A stretch of 7,804 nt of DNA, taken from positions 1 through 7,804 of the forward strand of contig JAGWRJ010000324.1 of the NCBI GenBank assembly GCA_028869725.1. Reading direction: 5' to 3'. Both the position numbers and the translations under genes were made by a program. Position 1 is the stretch's first letter. Each line of letters opens with the position of its first letter. This DNA comes from Alphaproteobacteria bacterium. GTDB lineage: Bacteria; Pseudomonadota; Alphaproteobacteria; Micropepsales; Micropepsaceae. This document shows positions 5,470 through 7,804 of this stretch, in pieces. A model generated the notes under the pieces. The model saw only the letters and a program-made list of their open reading frames with translations. It made no database searches and was not told where the DNA came from.

Positions 5470-7804
5470 TCATAGTCTACCTCTCGAATTCGCTAGACGA
5501 TGCCCGAGCACAACAAAAACGACGAGGCTAATTGCAGTCGCACCAGTGAAAAGAGCGTAGAGCGGCAAGTATCCTCGCGCATCCAACAGCAGCAAGCCTG
5601 CCGTCATTGGTCCAACCGCCCCGCCGATCGCAAGTGCGGCTGGCATAAGGACTGCTACATGGCCTCGGGCATCGGACGAAGCAATCATTCCCATCTGATA
5701 GGCCATGGGGAAGTTCCACACCCCAATGATCAGCACAGCAGCCAGAAGATAGCTGCCAAATCCATGTCCCCATTGCAGCACCATGGCCCCAAGTATGGCC
5801 AGCAGTAATCCGGCGGCAAGCGGCTTGGCTCGTCCAAATCGATCACCGATGAAGGCAGCCGCCAGGCCCGATGCCCCGTTAACGACAAGTGCGACCATCA
5901 AAGCGTCTGCGGCAGACTTATCACTGATGCCAAAGCTAGGAGCAATCTGATCGAGATAAGCCCAGAGAGCCGCAAAGCCAGCAAAAGAAACGAGCAGGGC
6001 GGTTAGTCCAGACCAGGGCGCCCAATCGCGTAGCAGGGAGGCGAGCGCACTTCCGCCTCGACGGACCATGCCAAATCGCTGCGCTGGCGGAGTCAACGCG
6101 TGTCGTTCCGGAATATTTGGGAGTCCAGACAGAGCAATGACACCGACAATAGCACTCAAAGTCAGCATAGCACCGGGAAACCCCCACCCCATCATGATGG
6201 GACTAGAGAGCAATAGCAAAGCCACGATCGCAAGAGATACTTCGGCAGTTAGCTTAATTCCGAATGCCCGATCAGGTACATGGCTTTCGGAAACGATGGC
6301 GATACAAATAGTATAGAGCACGCCAAGCCCCGCGCCCGACACAACAAGAGCCGCCAAGAGCGCAACATAGGATGAAGCCAGGGCACACGCCGCTAAGCCG
6401 GCAACGCCCACCGCAGTTGCGCCTTTAACAGCCGAGCGCCAATTGAATCGGGAAATCCACATGTTGGACGTAGTCGCAACCGCGGCAAATCCCGCTAAAA
6501 AGCTAGACCCCACAGCTCCCATTTGACTGGTGTCCAGAGAGAAGCGAGAGGCCGCCAGCACGAGCAATGCCGGCATCACGTTAAATAGGAGCGCACCCGC
6601 GGACGACACTGCGCTTGCCGCGACTAAAACACGGCGCGGTTGACGATAAATGACCGGGCGGCTCCGTGCTGGACGTCCGGTGTTACCCCGTGCGGGACGC
6701 GGCGGCAGCGTATCAGACGGCGGTATGCGAACCGGTAGACTGGAGTAGCCCCTTACGAAGGGCTGCGCTAGCCGTATCGGCTCGCCCACCACCTCGATCT
6801 TGGGGTAGCGTTTGAGTATTTCCTCCCAGAGTACGCGAAGTTGCATCTCCGCGAGCCGATTTCCCACGCAGCGGTGGATGCCGAAGCCAAAGGACAGGTG
6901 TTGGCGCGGACGTTCACGGTCAATGATGAACTTGTCGGCGCGATCTATGACGGTACTGTCGCGGTTGCCCGAGACGTACCACATTATCACCTTGTCACCC
7001 TTTTTTATGAGCTTGCCGCCGAGCTCCACATCTCTGGTCGCTGTGCGTCGCATATGGGCAAGCGGTGTCTGCCAGCGCACAGCCTCGGAAACCATTGACG
7101 GAATCAATTCTGGATGTTCACGAAGTTTCTGGTACTGTTCGGGGTTCTGGTTCAACGCAAGCAGGCTTCCGGTAATTGTGTTGCGCGTGGTGTCATTACC
7201 GCCGACAATCAGCAGGATAACGTTTCCCAAATATTCCTGTGGCGTCATGTTTCGAGTCGCTTCCCCGTGCGCAAGCATCGAAATTAGATTGGGCGCAGGT
7301 TCCGCGTTGACACGCTCATTCCAAAGTTTGACGAAGTATTCCAGACACTCCATCAAGACCGCGATTGCCTCATCTACCGTCTCGACCAGTGCTCCCGGTT
7401 TCGGCAGCACTGTGGCGACGTCCGACCAATAAGTCAGTTTGTGGCGGTCCTCAAAAGGGAAGTCAAACAGCGTCGCAAGCATCTGAGTTGTTAGCTCTAT
7501 AGACACTTTTTCGACCCAGTCGAAGGTTTCACCGACGGGAAGTTCATCAAGTATCTTGGCAGCACGGCACCTAATGAGTCCCTCCAATCGCTCCAGGTTC
7601 GCCGGAGCCACGATCGGCGCGACGATCTTACGCTCGTGGTCATGCCGGGGTGGATCCATGGCAATAAACATTGGTAGCGAAAATTCTTCGAGATCATCCA
7701 GGATCGTAATGCCACCGTGGGAAACATCCGACGAGAAAGCCTCATGGTTAATATCAACCGCCATGATGTCCTCGAACCGAGTAACTGACCAATAAGGGCC
7801 AAAT
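5470..7804 (-). CDS. Cytochrome P450 (CYP153-like) fused to an MFS transporter, 5' end outside window
   Basis: One open frame runs from the right edge to the stop at 5470 (777 residues visible). The true start lies outside: codons before the internal ATG at 7764 read FGPYWSVTRFEDI, normal CYP153 sequence. Numbering from that ATG, the P450 covers 1 to about 347: I-helix GGNDTTRN (188-195), ExxR (Glu227-Arg230, EAVR) and heme loop FGFGIHRCVG with Cys299. CYP153 enzymes hydroxylate alkanes and similar chains using a separate ferredoxin and reductase, which are absent here. An Arg/Pro-rich linker (about 348-377) leads to a 12-helix major-facilitator transporter (about 378-758) with a central loop at about 547-580 and GDRFGR (640-645) in loop 8-9; the loop 2-3 equivalent is degenerate. 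The P450 would lie on the cytoplasmic side, as the topology requires. No credible internal start precedes helix 1. The transported substrate is unknown. Confidence 0.88.
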   Translation of the reverse strand, partial: FGPYWSVTRFEDIMAVDINHEAFSSDVSHGGITILDDLEEFSLPMFIAMDPPRHDHERKIVAPIVAPANLERLEGLIRCRAAKILDELPVGETFDWVEKVSIELTTQMLATLFDFPFEDRHKLTYWSDVATVLPKPGALVETVDEAIAVLMECLEYFVKLWNERVNAEPAPNLISMLAHGEATRNMTPQEYLGNVILLIVGGNDTTRNTITGSLLALNQNPEQYQKLREHPELIPSMVSEAVRWQTPLAHMRRTATRDVELGGKLIKKGDKVIMWYVSGNRDSTVIDRADKFIIDRERPRQHLSFGFGIHRCVGNRLAEMQLRVLWEEILKRYPKIEVVGEPIRLAQPFVRGYSSLPVRIPPSDTLPPRPARGNTGRPARSRPVIYRQPRRVLVAASAVSSAGALLFNVMPALLVLAASRFSLDTSQMGAVGSSFLAGFAAVATTSNMWISRFNWRSAVKGATAVGVAGLAACALASSYVALLAALVVSGAGLGVLYTICIAIVSESHVPDRAFGIKLTAEVSLAIVALLLLSSPIMMGWGFPGAMLTLSAIVGVIALSGLPNIPERHALTPPAQRFGMVRRGGSALASLLRDWAPWSGLTALLVSFAGFAALWAYLDQIAPSFGISDKSAADALMVALVVNGASGLAAAFIGDRFGRAKPLAAGLLLAILGAMVLQWGHGFGSYLLAAVLIIGVWNFPMAYQMGMIASSDARGHVAVLMPAALAIGGAVGPMTAGLLLLDARGYLPLYALFTGATAISLVVFVVLGHRLANSRGRL

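Noticed and set aside
6812..7432. 206-codon + strand ORF opposite the P450
   Set aside because: It lies wholly antisense to a P450 with intact conserved motifs; its Ser/Arg-rich product has no recognisable domain, so it is a shadow frame.
1..7804. tRNA, rRNA, CRISPR array, insertion-sequence ends
   Set aside because: No cloverleaf, regularly spaced repeats, transposase domains or terminal inverted repeats were seen on either strand.

Overview
The window looks like accessory chromosomal DNA from a GC-rich alphaproteobacterium, most probably a sphingomonad. The basis is overall codon use, a HisKA/HATPase kinase with the alphaproteobacterial-type H-box region, and a CYP153-type alkane-hydroxylase P450. 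The assignment is by eye; no search was run.

Layout. (1) 1-180: the 3' end of a gene for a membrane protein on the + strand. (2) About 190-525: two coding remnants meeting near position 332, an unidentified minus-strand fragment and a decayed YafQ-type mRNA-interferase toxin on the + strand. (3) 899-1678 (+): a short histidine kinase with catalytic core but no sensor domain. (4) 1691-3061 (-): a 456-residue pentapeptide-repeat protein made of two similarly built modules, convergent with the kinase and only 12 bases from it. (5) 3355-3834 (-): a peroxiredoxin-like (AhpC/TSA) pseudogene readable only through about three frameshifts. (6) 3970-4896 (-): an NADP-type beta-hydroxyacid-dehydrogenase/imine-reductase-like enzyme with a TTG start. 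(7) 4897-5469: 573 bases with no convincing gene, holding a small ORF, a 12-bp palindrome and a hairpin followed by T7. (8) 5470 to the right edge (-): one uninterrupted frame encoding a CYP153-like cytochrome P450 joined to a complete 12-helix major-facilitator transporter.

The most notable object is the P450-MFS fusion. Both halves look complete: the P450 has its I-helix, ExxR and heme-cysteine motifs, and the transporter has two six-helix halves and a DRxGR loop. The arginine-rich linker has no stop and no good internal start. An out-of-frame TGA sits two bases after the usual P450 end, so the fusion could have arisen from a small indel between two adjacent genes. A plausible reading is coupled membrane transport and oxygenation of a hydrophobic substrate, with the reductase-like gene downstream on the same strand acting on a product; that pathway link is inference. 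The surrounding remnants indicate a region that has been rearranged and is decaying.
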